Below are positions 1 to 8,800 of a stretch of 39,678 nucleotides of DNA, one piece after another. The notes under the pieces are model-generated. The model saw only the letters and a list, made by a program, of their open reading frames with translations, did no database searches and was not told where the DNA came from. The stretch covers positions 1 through 39,678 of the forward strand of contig JAFGBL010000187.1 in assembly GCA_016933115.1 (NCBI GenBank). The letters run 5' to 3'. Source of the stretch: Bacteroidales bacterium (GTDB taxonomy: Bacteria > Bacteroidota > Bacteroidia > Bacteroidales > JAADJA01). Made by a program: the position numbers and the translations under genes. Every line of letters begins with the position of its first letter. Within the stretch, counting starts at the first letter, position 1.

Positions 1-53
1 ATCAAAAAGTAAAAAAGTGATAACAGGAAAATATTTAATTAAAAAAAAGAAGT

Positions 54-1022
54 TTGAATTCAATTTCCAACAAAATAAATGATAAATTCTGGTTGGTGAT
101 TGTCAACCCCAATGCGGGAAGGCGAAAGATAGAGAAGGATTGGGAGAACATCCGGGAATTACTCTTAAAAGCCGAATTGCAATTTCATACTGTATTCACT
201 GAACATAAGGAACATGCTATAAATTTAACACAGGAATTTATTGAGAAAGGTGTCAAGAAATTTGTTGTTGTGGGTGGCGATGGTACACTCAATGAAGTAG
301 TAAACGGAATTTTTTCCCAAAAGAATATTACTTCCGATAAATTTACTGTTGGGATCATTCCTGTAGGTACTGGCAATGATTGGTGCAGGATGTTCAATAT
401 TCCTTTTAAATACAAAAAAGCAATAAAAATTATCAGAAAGGAAAGAACTTTTATTCAGGATGTGGGAAAAGTACAATATCATAATTCTTCCGATCAAAAA
501 TCCAGGTATTTTATCAATGTCGCAGGGATGGGATATGATGCCGTAGTTGCGGCTAAAACCAATCGTGACAAGGAAACCGGACGGAGCGGCCCCCTGTCGT
601 ATTTAAAAAATCTGCTCACAAGCCTGTTCTTTTACAAATTTTCCACCACAACCATATCAATCGATGAAAATGATGAGGTCATAAAAAATAAAACCTTCAG
701 CCTCAGTGTGGGCATTTGTAAATACAATGGCGGGGGCATGATGCAATTACCCAAGGCGATACCCAATGACGGACTCCTGGATTTAACCCTGATTAAAAAA
801 ATTGGCAGGTTTGCCGTGATCAGAAATATTAAAAGGCTCTTCGACGGCACACTGCCCGACCACCCCAAAGTGATAACATTTAAAGGAAAAACATTCTCCA
901 TCCATTCAGACCCTGAAATTAGCCTTGAAGTTGACGGTGAATCGCTGGGTCATTCTCCATTTAAATTTGAAATCATTCCATTGGGTTTGAAAATGGTAAT
1001 TGGAAATAAGGAACTGCCATAA
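54..1022 (+). CDS. Diacylglycerol kinase family lipid kinase (YegS/DgkB-like)
   Basis: This 322-residue protein matches the DAGK catalytic family, soluble kinases that phosphorylate diacylglycerol or related lipids with ATP at the inner face of the membrane. Visible motifs are VNPNAG (residues 17-22), the nucleotide-binding GGDGT (74-78) followed by LNEVVNG, and GTGND (105-109); the C-terminal half has the expected beta-sandwich character, with DGLLDLTLI. The length fits the family (about 290-330). The start is TTG at 54, because an in-frame TAA lies at 36-38 and no ATG precedes the first conserved strand (KFWLVIVNPN). The substrate cannot be told from sequence. The next gene starts 162 bases downstream behind its own promoter candidate, so this is probably a separate unit. 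Family assignment is firm; lipid specificity is not. Confidence 0.9.
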   Translation: MNSISNKINDKFWLVIVNPNAGRRKIEKDWENIRELLLKAELQFHTVFTEHKEHAINLTQEFIEKGVKKFVVVGGDGTLNEVVNGIFSQKNITSDKFTVGIIPVGTGNDWCRMFNIPFKYKKAIKIIRKERTFIQDVGKVQYHNSSDQKSRYFINVAGMGYDAVVAAKTNRDKETGRSGPLSYLKNLLTSLFFYKFSTTTISIDENDEVIKNKTFSLSVGICKYNGGGMMQLPKAIPNDGLLDLTLIKKIGRFAVIRNIKRLFDGTLPDHPKVITFKGKTFSIHSDPEISLEVDGESLGHSPFKFEIIPLGLKMVIGNKELP

Positions 1023-1046
1023 ATCTTCAATTCCTTATTGTCCAGT

Positions 1047-1080
1047 TTTGTACATTCCCTGTTGTGATGCGAACACATTG
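1047..1080. promoter_or_regulatory. Candidate upstream activator region (TTTGTACA and ATGCGAAC motifs)
   Basis: TTTGTACA (1047-1054) and ATGCGAAC (1067-1074, inside GCGAACACATTG) lie about 67-90 bases upstream of the -24-like GG at 1141. Read on the minus strand these are TGTACAAA and GTTCGCAT. The same two 8-mers occur in front of the adaptor gene at 18476-18483 and 18467-18474. A role as binding site for an enhancer-binding regulator is inferred from the repetition and the distance only. Confidence 0.4.
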
Positions 1081-1137
1081 CTTCCGAAATAATAATTCGC
1101 GTAATCTTAATATTTTGGATAACAACCGGTTAATTTA

Positions 1138-1156
1138 TTTGGCATAATAGATGAAA
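1138..1156 (+). promoter_or_regulatory. Candidate -24/-12 (sigma-54-like) promoter of permease 1
   Basis: TTTGGCATAATAGATGAAA has GG at 1141-1142, ten bases, then GA at 1153-1154, the spacing of sigma-54 promoters (canonical TGGCAC-N5-TTGC). The -24 half (TTGGCA) is good; the -12 half has GA rather than GC. The ATG of permease 1 lies 32 bases after the GA, nearly the same as for permease 2 (33) and the GRAM gene (36). Confidence 0.4.
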
Positions 1157-1184
1157 ATCAACTATTTAATTCTATTTTAAAAAG

Positions 1185-3596
1185 ATGTTCAAGAATTATC
1201 TAAAATCTTCTTTAAGAAATTTGTTGAAACGCAAAACCTATACATTAATAAATGTATTTGGGTTGGCAGCAGGAATTGCCAGTTTTCTTATCATTTTTCT
1301 TTTTATTACCGATGAATTGAGCTACGATCGATACCATAAAAACGCCCATCGGATTTACCGGTTGGTCAACGTTTATGACTTTGAAGGCGTTGGTGAAAAT
1401 TCTGCAAGCTCACCTTTCCCGGTAGCATTTGCCTTGAAAAATGATTACCCCAATCTGATAGAAAATGTGGTCAGGGTTTTTAATTTTCAGGCACCCCGAA
1501 GTTTTATCGAACATGAAGATAAAAAATTCAACGAACGGTCCTTCTTTTTTGTTGATTCAACTTTTTTTGAAATTTTCGACTATCATTTTATCCTGGGAAA
1601 TCCTGAGACTGCTTTAAAGGAATTGAATTCAGTGGTTTTAACCGAATCGGCTGCCCGAAAATTTTTCGGACAGGAAGACCCAATGGGTAAAACCATCAAG
1701 TTTGAAACAAGCCTTCATCTAAAAGTTACAGGAGTTATTCAGGATGTTCCCGATCAATCACATTTCAGGTTTGATTTCCTTGCTTCGATGTCATCACTGC
1801 GGAAAACCTTCGGTGGTCAATTACCCAAAACCTGGGTTTGGAACCCATGCTGGACTTACCTTTTACTTAAGAAAGATGCTGACCCTAATGACCTGGAGGC
1901 AAGATTTCCAGAATTTGTGCAGAAATATTTCTGGGATGCGGAAAAAGACAATATTACTTTGTACCTGCAACCCCTTACAGATATCCATTTAAAGTCGAAA
2001 CTGGACTATGAAATAACTGCCAATAACAATATTTCTTCCATATACATCCTGGCAGCAATCGGTTTGTTTTTACTCATAATAGCAATAATTAACTACATGA
2101 ACATGTCCACGGCAACTTCTGCTGGCCGGACAAGAGAAATAGGAATTAAAAAAGTAGCCGGGGCAAACCGGGTGCAATTAATATTGCAGTTCCTTGGAGA
2201 ATCCTTACTCATTACGTTTGTGGCATTACTTATTTCACTGATCCTGATCGAATTCGTCCTTCCCGTATTCAACAATTTCACAGGTAGATCGATTACGCTT
2301 AATGAATTGCTGGAAGTAAAAAATATCCTTTTCGTCATCATGTTATGGTTGGTTATAGGAATTGCTTCAGGCATTTACCCCGCTTTTTACCTGTCTTCTT
2401 TTCGACCCGTGGGTATTCTGAAAAGCACAACCAGCCTTGGAGTTAAGAGCGGATTACCGAGAAAAATACTGGTAGTAGTGCAGTTTACAATTTCCATCAG
2501 CCTGATCATCGCCACCATTATTGTCAGGGATCAATTGAATTTTATGCAAAACGCTGACCTGGGATTCAACAAGGACGATATTGTGGTAGTACCTATCAAC
2601 AATACTCCAATCGCCAATATTTATCCGACATTTAAAAAAGAACTGTTACAAAATCCCAATATTGCAAGTGTTACAGCGATGGATGATATTTTTGGGGCAT
2701 CCCACAACACCCATGAGTTTCGACCCGAAGGGTTACCGGAGGATCAGTGGCAATTTTATCCTGCCCTGGTAGTTCAGTACGATTTTCTTAAAACCTATAA
2801 AATTGATCTAATTGCGGGTAGAGATTATGAAGAGTCGAATAAAACCGATCCTGTTAAAGGTATCCTCATCAATGAATCAATGGTTAAGCATTTGGGATGG
2901 GAATCTCCGCAAGAAGCCCTGGGTAAAAAAATGAGATCGCTGCAAGGAGATGAACGAGTGATTGGTGTGTTCAAAAACTTTCATCAAACCTCATTACATG
3001 AGGCAGCCGGTCCGTTTGTGTTGAATATGAAAGAATCGCCGGGTGCAGTTTTATTTTTTATGAAATACATGGCCATTCGAATTCAACCCGGTTCTGAAAA
3101 AAATGCCCTGATGTTTATCGAAAAAATGTGGAATAAAACCGCCCCCGGCAGACCGTTTGAATACTTTTTCCTCGACCGGGAACTGGCCGGTTTGTATAAG
3201 GACGAAGAAAATCTAAGCAAACTTTCATTTATATTCACTTTCATCATTATCTTTATTGCCGCTTTGGGATTACTGGGACTTGCATCGTTCCTGGCCGAGC
3301 AAAAAACAAAAGAAATCGGGATCAGAAAAGTATTGGGGGCAACTACTTTGAACATCATTAAAAACATTTCTAAAGAATTTATTTGGCTCATCTTGTTCGC
3401 CAGCATTTTTGCATGGGGGATAGCTTACCTGTTCATTTCCAACTGGCTGAATAATTTTCCTTATAAAACCACCCTCAACTGGATGATCTTCATACTTTCC
3501 GCCCTATTTGCCATGACACTGGCTTTAATGATCACAAGTTTCAGGGCTGTGATGGCGTCTCGGGCGGATCCCGTCGAAACGCTTAAATATGAATAA
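1185..3596 (+). CDS. FtsX-like ABC transporter permease, MacB-type double-domain (permease 1)
   Basis: An 803-residue inner-membrane permease built as a duplicated MacB/FtsX unit. The order is an N-terminal TM (about 20-42), a periplasmic MacB_PCD-like domain (about 60-275), three TMs (about 282-306, 338-360, 384-406), a second lead TM (about 428-448), a second periplasmic domain (about 470-670) and three final TMs (about 681-705, 730-755, 765-788). Conserved FtsX signatures include TREIGIKKVAGA and TKEIGIRKVLGA. It has no ATPase domain, so it needs a separate one; the only candidate in the window is at 20363-21061. MacB-type permeases drive periplasmic efflux or lipoprotein and peptide export by mechanotransmission rather than classical transport. 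Its stop overlaps the ATG of the next gene (TAATG), indicating translational coupling. Substrate is unknown. Confidence 0.9.
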   Translation: MFKNYLKSSLRNLLKRKTYTLINVFGLAAGIASFLIIFLFITDELSYDRYHKNAHRIYRLVNVYDFEGVGENSASSPFPVAFALKNDYPNLIENVVRVFNFQAPRSFIEHEDKKFNERSFFFVDSTFFEIFDYHFILGNPETALKELNSVVLTESAARKFFGQEDPMGKTIKFETSLHLKVTGVIQDVPDQSHFRFDFLASMSSLRKTFGGQLPKTWVWNPCWTYLLLKKDADPNDLEARFPEFVQKYFWDAEKDNITLYLQPLTDIHLKSKLDYEITANNNISSIYILAAIGLFLLIIAIINYMNMSTATSAGRTREIGIKKVAGANRVQLILQFLGESLLITFVALLISLILIEFVLPVFNNFTGRSITLNELLEVKNILFVIMLWLVIGIASGIYPAFYLSSFRPVGILKSTTSLGVKSGLPRKILVVVQFTISISLIIATIIVRDQLNFMQNADLGFNKDDIVVVPINNTPIANIYPTFKKELLQNPNIASVTAMDDIFGASHNTHEFRPEGLPEDQWQFYPALVVQYDFLKTYKIDLIAGRDYEESNKTDPVKGILINESMVKHLGWESPQEALGKKMRSLQGDERVIGVFKNFHQTSLHEAAGPFVLNMKESPGAVLFFMKYMAIRIQPGSEKNALMFIEKMWNKTAPGRPFEYFFLDRELAGLYKDEENLSKLSFIFTFIIIFIAALGLLGLASFLAEQKTKEIGIRKVLGATTLNIIKNISKEFIWLILFASIFAWGIAYLFISNWLNNFPYKTTLNWMIFILSALFAMTLALMITSFRAVMASRADPVETLKYE

Positions 3597-6262
3597 TGGT
3601 CAGTAAGAATCAAATGCCATTTTTTCGTGCAAATTTCTTTTCCCTGTTCTCAGGGATATGCATTCTTTTATCACCAATTGTTTTGTCTGCCCAAGATACA
3701 GCCCTCAGGATCTATTACACCAAAAAGATTTCTGACCCACCTCCGCTTATTGATGGAATTTTTAACGATAATGTCTGGAATATTGTCGACTGGTCGGAAA
3801 ATTTCATACAGCGGGAGCCGTTTGAAGGCATTGATCCAACCCAAAAAACCTATTTCAAGATTGTTTATGATGATGATAATGTTTATGTAGCTATCAAGGT
3901 ACTTGATTCGGAACCTGGCAAAATTGAAAAACGGCTGACCAGAAGGGATGAATTTGAAGGTGATTGGGTGGGAATTGCTTTCGATAGTTATTATGACCGG
4001 TTAACTGCCTTTTCCTTTGCTGTAAATGCAGCCGGAGTGAAAAATGACCTGATCGTCACCAATGATGATCAGCAGGACGATACCTGGGACCCGGTTTGGT
4101 ATGTAAAAACAAGCATCGACGAACTGGGTTGGTATGCTGAAATGAAAATTCCTTTAACCCAAATGCGTTTTGCAAAAAATGAAAGCCTGGTTTGGGGAAT
4201 GCAGGTGATGAGATGGTTATTCCGGCAAGAAGAATTCTCAACCTGGCAATACATTCCGCAGGAATCCTCAAGGTGGGTGAGCAGATACGGCGAACTTCAC
4301 GGAATTTCAGGAATTAAGCCCAAAAGAGAAATAGAATTGATCCCTTATGTGATGGGCAATACCGAACGATATTTAAAAGAAGAAGACAATCCTTTTGCAA
4401 CGGGAGAAGAATATGGTTATTCAGCAGGATTGGACGGTAAAATAGCCGTAACCAACGACCTCACGATGAACTTTACCATCAATCCAGATTTCGGGCAGGT
4501 GGAGGCTGATCCCTCCGAAGTTAACCTAACGGCTTTTGAAACATTTTTTGAAGAGAAAAGGCCGTTTTTTATCGAAGGGAGCAATATCTATGATTTTCAG
4601 GTAACCGATGGAGATAGTGATCTCTCTCTTGACAACCTGTTTTACTCCAGAAGGATTGGACGTAGGCCACATTACGAACCCGAATTAAATGATGACGAAT
4701 ATATTGATGCTCCTGAATCTACGCGTATTCTGGGAGCTTTTAAACTTTCAGGCAAAACACGAAACGGTTGGTCGGTTGGGGTTATGGAAAGTGTCACCAA
4801 TAAGGAACAAGCAACCATTGATAAGAATGGTGAAAGAAGTAAAATAGCCATAGAACCCTATACAAATTATTTTAATACCCGGCTTCAAAAGGATTTTGGG
4901 AAAGGCAAAACCGTGGTTGGAGGCATGATTACTTCAACCAACCGTTTTATCCGGGATGATTCCCTGAATTTTCTTCCTCATTCAGCATATACCGGAGGAT
5001 TGGATTTTACGAACTACTGGAAAGATAAAAGTTATTTTGGGGGTGTAAATACCGTTTTTAGTCACATTACAGGATCGGAGGAATCGATCCTGGAATTGCA
5101 ACAGGCACCTCAGCGGTATTATCAACGACCCGATGCCAAACACTTGAGTATTGACAGCACAAGGACAACCTTGGTGGGAAATGGAGGAACCATTCAAGGC
5201 GGTAAAATCGGAGGAGGCCACTGGAGGTATACCGGCTGGGTTACCTGGCGAACACCGGGAACAGAACTCAATGATATGGGTTACCTCAGGCAGGCCGACA
5301 TCATACAACAGGTATTCTGGGCCCAATACAGGATTTGGGAACCATTCAGTATTTTCAGGAATATTTACCTGAATTTCAATGAGTATTCGGCCTGGGATTT
5401 TGCCGGTTCGCGGATCTACCTGGGAAGCAATGTAAATTTCAATGGTCAGTTTAAAAATTACTGGTATTTCAGTGGTGGTATTGATCGTACAGCAACCACA
5501 TTAAACCGTTCGGAACTCAGAGGAGGACCGGGATTGAAATATCCCGGTGACTTTAACCAATGGGCTTTCATATCAACTGATCAAAGAAGAAAACTGGTTT
5601 TTGAAATATCAAATTTCAATAATTGGGGAGGAGATAATAGTTCACGGTTCTACAATATTGGTGTTGAATTGAGTTATCGCCCTGTAAATTTATTGTCGGT
5701 TTCTTTGGAACCTACCTACACCAATGGGAGCAGGGAGATGCAATACGTTGAAACAATAGATTGGAATGATGATGCAAGGTACATCATATCGCAATTGGAC
5801 TCGGAAACTTTAAGTACAGATATCAAGATCGATTTAAGCATTACTCCTGACTTTTCCATTCAGTTTTGGGGACAACCCTTTTTATTTGCAGGCAATTATT
5901 CAAATTTTAAAAGGGTAACCGATCCCCTTGCTGAAAATTACGAAGATAGATTTTATATATTTTCAGGTTCAGAAATAGTTTACGATTCGGGTGAGGATAT
6001 TTATCGGGTAGATGAAAATCTTGACGGGAGTTCAGACTACCAATTCGACAATCCGAATTTCAATTTTTTTGAATTCAGGTCAAACCTGGTTGCCCGGTGG
6101 GAATACATACCCGGGTCCACAATATATCTGGTGTGGTCTCAGGGGCGAACCGGCGATAATCCGATCGGGGAGTTCAATTTTCGTGAGAATATCACCGATC
6201 TTTATTCCATTGTTCCCTATAATATTTTTTTGATAAAATTTTCATACCGGTTTAGTTTGTAA
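3596..6262 (+). CDS. CBM9-like / DUF5916 outer-membrane beta-barrel protein
   Basis: This 888-residue protein starts with a signal peptide (hydrophobic stretch about 12-31, ending LSAQ). A CBM9-type domain follows (about 38-215), opening with PLIDGIFNDNVWN, and then a DUF5916 region to the C-terminus. The region around 294-335 contains NPDFGQVEADPSEVN and FFEEKRPFFIEG, a highly conserved block of DUF5916 proteins. The remaining ~500 residues show alternating aromatic/polar strands and end in FLIKFSYRFSL, typical of an outer-membrane barrel. Function is unknown for this family; CBM9-like domains elsewhere bind carbohydrate, but no polysaccharide-utilisation gene is nearby. The one-base stop/start overlap with permease 1 implies co-translation and a joint envelope role (inference). 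Confidence 0.85.
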   Translation: MVSKNQMPFFRANFFSLFSGICILLSPIVLSAQDTALRIYYTKKISDPPPLIDGIFNDNVWNIVDWSENFIQREPFEGIDPTQKTYFKIVYDDDNVYVAIKVLDSEPGKIEKRLTRRDEFEGDWVGIAFDSYYDRLTAFSFAVNAAGVKNDLIVTNDDQQDDTWDPVWYVKTSIDELGWYAEMKIPLTQMRFAKNESLVWGMQVMRWLFRQEEFSTWQYIPQESSRWVSRYGELHGISGIKPKREIELIPYVMGNTERYLKEEDNPFATGEEYGYSAGLDGKIAVTNDLTMNFTINPDFGQVEADPSEVNLTAFETFFEEKRPFFIEGSNIYDFQVTDGDSDLSLDNLFYSRRIGRRPHYEPELNDDEYIDAPESTRILGAFKLSGKTRNGWSVGVMESVTNKEQATIDKNGERSKIAIEPYTNYFNTRLQKDFGKGKTVVGGMITSTNRFIRDDSLNFLPHSAYTGGLDFTNYWKDKSYFGGVNTVFSHITGSEESILELQQAPQRYYQRPDAKHLSIDSTRTTLVGNGGTIQGGKIGGGHWRYTGWVTWRTPGTELNDMGYLRQADIIQQVFWAQYRIWEPFSIFRNIYLNFNEYSAWDFAGSRIYLGSNVNFNGQFKNYWYFSGGIDRTATTLNRSELRGGPGLKYPGDFNQWAFISTDQRRKLVFEISNFNNWGGDNSSRFYNIGVELSYRPVNLLSVSLEPTYTNGSREMQYVETIDWNDDARYIISQLDSETLSTDIKIDLSITPDFSIQFWGQPFLFAGNYSNFKRVTDPLAENYEDRFYIFSGSEIVYDSGEDIYRVDENLDGSSDYQFDNPNFNFFEFRSNLVARWEYIPGSTIYLVWSQGRTGDNPIGEFNFRENITDLYSIVPYNIFLIKFSYRFSL

Positions 6263-6291
6263 AAAACCATTTCACAAAATCCAATGATTCA

Positions 6292-6305
6292 ATTTTCCGG
6301 AAAAT
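6292..6305. repeat. 14-bp perfect palindrome ATTTTCCGGAAAAT
   Basis: A perfect palindrome 30 bases after the DUF5916 stop. It may act as a weak bidirectional terminator between that gene and convergent argJ, but no clear T-tract follows. Its core, TTTCCGGAAA, also forms the palindrome at 15932-15945 before permease 3, so it could instead be a protein-binding site. Confidence 0.35.
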
Positions 6306-6360
6306 AAATATTCTCGTGACAGAGCCAGAATGTATTTACAAGGAATGGTTTATTACCCTA

Positions 6361-6378
6361 CTCGCTGCAAGCAGCGGG
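6361..6378. repeat. REP-like GC-rich inverted repeat
   Basis: CTCGCTGCAAGCAGCGGG forms an 8-bp stem (one T-G wobble) around an AA centre, in an otherwise A+T-rich 251-base gap between convergent genes. Flanking TTACCC on the left and GGGGAATA on the right extend the symmetry imperfectly. It resembles the short palindromic repeats scattered between Bacteroidota genes. It could also terminate one or both flanking units. Copy number cannot be judged from one window. Confidence 0.4.
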
Positions 6379-6513
6379 GAATACGCCCTGAGATCCAGAT
6401 ACAATGCGTTATCGGGATCAGTTCGTCTTTGTTATTTCAGTTCACTAAAGGTTCTGTAATAACAGTCTCAATGATTTAAGATTATGCATTGGTTTTGTTG
6501 TTGGATCAAGTTT

Positions 6514-7728
6514 TTAAGTGGTATAAACCGAATTGAATAATACATAATCGGTCGTCAAATCAGTTCCCCAGCCCGTAGCACCCGCCTTGCCATTGAAAAG
6601 ATCCAGCCTGACATGAATATGGGATTCTCGCAACAGTTTTTTCATGTAATTTCGGTCATATTCAACAGGTACACCCTGTTCCAAAACTTTGATCTGCATA
6701 TTCTCATCACCTAAGTAGAGATCGGTTTTTTCATAATCGAAAGAAACTTCTGCATTCCCAGCTGCACAAATAATCCTTCCCCAATTGGGATCGCGCCCAA
6801 ATATAGCTGCTTTAACCAGCGATGAAGAGGATATTTTGCGAATGAGTTTTCTGGCCGTTTCCCTGTTGGGGGCCTGAACCACCTCATATTCTATAAACTT
6901 GGAGGATCCTTCACCATCTGAAACGATAAGTTTAGCCAGGTGGATCATCATTTCCTCGAAATTTTTTTTAAATACTTTATACCGTTTGTCACGTTTTGAT
7001 TTCAGGATTTCATTTCTTGCCATTCCATTGGCGAGCACCACCACCATATCGTTTGTAGAAGTATCCCCATCAACTGTGATCATATTGAATGACTTATCAA
7101 CCGCCTCTTTCAGCATGGTTTGCAATAGTTTAGCATCAATAGCGACATCGGTTACAACAAATGCAAGCATGGTGGCCATATTGGGATGGATCATGCCGGA
7201 ACCTTTAGCTATTCCTCCAATATTGATTTCGTAACCATCCAAATCGAACTCCAGGAAACCCTCCTTTGGAAATGTATCAGTCGTCAAAATGGCATTAGCA
7301 ACCAATGAACCTGCATTTGATTTTGAACTTAATTTTTTCACATTCTCTTTGATCCCGGCAACTATTTCACTTGTTGGAAAGGGTTCACCAATCACACCGG
7401 TGGAAGCAACCAAAACCATTTCTTTCTTAATTCCAAGCTCTTCACCCAGGGTCTGGGCCATGGCTTCTGCACCTTCAAGACCTTGTTTACCTGTGCACGC
7501 ATTGGCATTCCCTGCATTTATTACAATTGCCTGGGCTCTGCCGCTTGCAATATGTTTTTTTGTAACCTTTAGCGGTTCGGCAATCACTTTGTTTTGTGTG
7601 AACACTCCGGCTGCAGTAGCCGGTTTTTCCGAATAAATTATAGCCAAGTCCCTCCGCATCGATTTGATGCCGGTGTGAGCCCCCCAGCAACTGATCCCTC
7701 TAACATTGGTAATATTTTTAATCATCAT
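6514..7728 (-). CDS. argJ: Arginine biosynthesis protein ArgJ (ornithine/glutamate N-acetyltransferase)
   Basis: ArgJ moves the acetyl group from N-acetylornithine to glutamate, regenerating N-acetylglutamate and releasing ornithine; some members also use acetyl-CoA. The 404-residue protein has the family's self-cleavage site HPNMATMLAF with nucleophile Thr186, preceded by IAKGSGMI, and the oxyanion-type STGVIG (109-114). Length fits the family (about 390-410). It is the last gene of argB-argD-argC-argJ, 34 bases after argC. Two adjacent ATGs begin the gene; the first was taken. Its presence implies acetylated, recycled intermediates rather than the succinylated intermediates reported for Bacteroides. 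Whether it is mono- or bifunctional cannot be read from sequence; no argA is seen here. Confidence 0.96.
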   Translation of the reverse strand: MMIKNITNVRGISCWGAHTGIKSMRRDLAIIYSEKPATAAGVFTQNKVIAEPLKVTKKHIASGRAQAIVINAGNANACTGKQGLEGAEAMAQTLGEELGIKKEMVLVASTGVIGEPFPTSEIVAGIKENVKKLSSKSNAGSLVANAILTTDTFPKEGFLEFDLDGYEINIGGIAKGSGMIHPNMATMLAFVVTDVAIDAKLLQTMLKEAVDKSFNMITVDGDTSTNDMVVVLANGMARNEILKSKRDKRYKVFKKNFEEMMIHLAKLIVSDGEGSSKFIEYEVVQAPNRETARKLIRKISSSSLVKAAIFGRDPNWGRIICAAGNAEVSFDYEKTDLYLGDENMQIKVLEQGVPVEYDRNYMKKLLRESHIHVRLDLFNGKAGATGWGTDLTTDYVLFNSVYTT

Positions 7729-7762
7729 ACAATTTCTTAAAAAGCTCTTTATTTAATTAGCT

Positions 7763-8800
7763 CTACGGACTGACCGGGATTAAATTCAAACCGGATTGTT
7801 CCTCCAGGCCCAGCATCAGGTTCATGTTTTGAACTGCCTGTCCGGCAGCACCTTTAACCAGGTTATCGATAACACTTACCACAATGGTCCAACCGGTTCG
7901 TTCATCCGGTGTAATGCTGATATTGCAATAATTTGAACCCCTCACCTCTTTTATGGCCGGTGGATCATCACATATCCTGACAAACGGGGCTGCTTGATAA
8001 AAGTCCGTGTATACTTTGGTCAATTCATCCTTTCTCATCTTTTGATCCGACCGGAAATACATGGTAGATAATATTCCCCTGTCGACTGGCAACAAATGCG
8101 GGGTAAATTGCACCTGTGTTTTCTTCCCAAAAAGTCTATCAAATGCTTCCTGTATCTCAATTGTATGCCGGTGGTTGGTGATTCCATATGCCTTAAAATT
8201 TTCGTTCACACCTGAATAATGGGTGGCTCTTTTAGCCTTATTTCCAGCGCCGGTTAAACCTGATTTGGAATCGATAATAATTTGTTCTGTGTCGACCATT
8301 TTATTTTTAATCAATGGTGCTGCTCCCAAAATGGCACTGGTTGGATAACAACCAGGATTGGCTACCAGGTCTGCACCATTTATCTCATTTGCAAATAATT
8401 CAGGAATCCCAAAGACAGCTCTATCAATGCCTTCAGGAAATATGTGTTCTTTGGTATACCATTCTTCATAAACTTGTTTTGAACTTAAACGAAAATCTCC
8501 CGAAAGGTCCACAATTTTGAATGGCTCTTTACTAAACAATTTCACGTAATTCATCGAAATACCATGTGGCAAAGCAAGGAAAACCAGGTCCAGATCATGG
8601 CTTAGGATATTATCGACTGGTTCAAGTTGGTTGTCAACAATTTCCCTGAAGAAAGGATGAATATCAGAAATAGATTCACCGACTTTGCTTTCAGAGCATA
8701 ACACTTCAACTTCAACATCCGGATGATGGATGAGGATTCTCAACAATTCCGATCCTGTAAAACCTGTTGCTCCTACAATGCCAATTTTTTTCTTATCCAT
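7763..8800 (-). CDS. argC: N-acetyl-gamma-glutamyl-phosphate reductase
   Basis: ArgC reduces N-acetylglutamyl-phosphate to the semialdehyde with NADPH, the third step of ornithine synthesis. The 345-residue protein opens with the dinucleotide-binding GATGFTGSE (10-18) and carries the active-site motif NPGCYPTS with catalytic Cys151. HRHTIEIQ (the substrate-binding region with conserved histidine) and SGLTGAG follow. Its start codon overlaps the end of argD by eight bases, consistent with translational coupling inside one operon. Length and motifs are typical, with no damage seen. Confidence 0.97.
   Translation of the reverse strand: MDKKKIGIVGATGFTGSELLRILIHHPDVEVEVLCSESKVGESISDIHPFFREIVDNQLEPVDNILSHDLDLVFLALPHGISMNYVKLFSKEPFKIVDLSGDFRLSSKQVYEEWYTKEHIFPEGIDRAVFGIPELFANEINGADLVANPGCYPTSAILGAAPLIKNKMVDTEQIIIDSKSGLTGAGNKAKRATHYSGVNENFKAYGITNHRHTIEIQEAFDRLFGKKTQVQFTPHLLPVDRGILSTMYFRSDQKMRKDELTKVYTDFYQAAPFVRICDDPPAIKEVRGSNYCNISITPDERTGWTIVVSVIDNLVKGAAGQAVQNMNLMLGLEEQSGLNLIPVSP

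Noticed and set aside
3596-6262. Polysaccharide-utilisation locus
   Set aside because: The CBM9-like domain alone suggests carbohydrate binding, but there is no SusC/SusD pair, glycoside hydrolase or hybrid sensor nearby.
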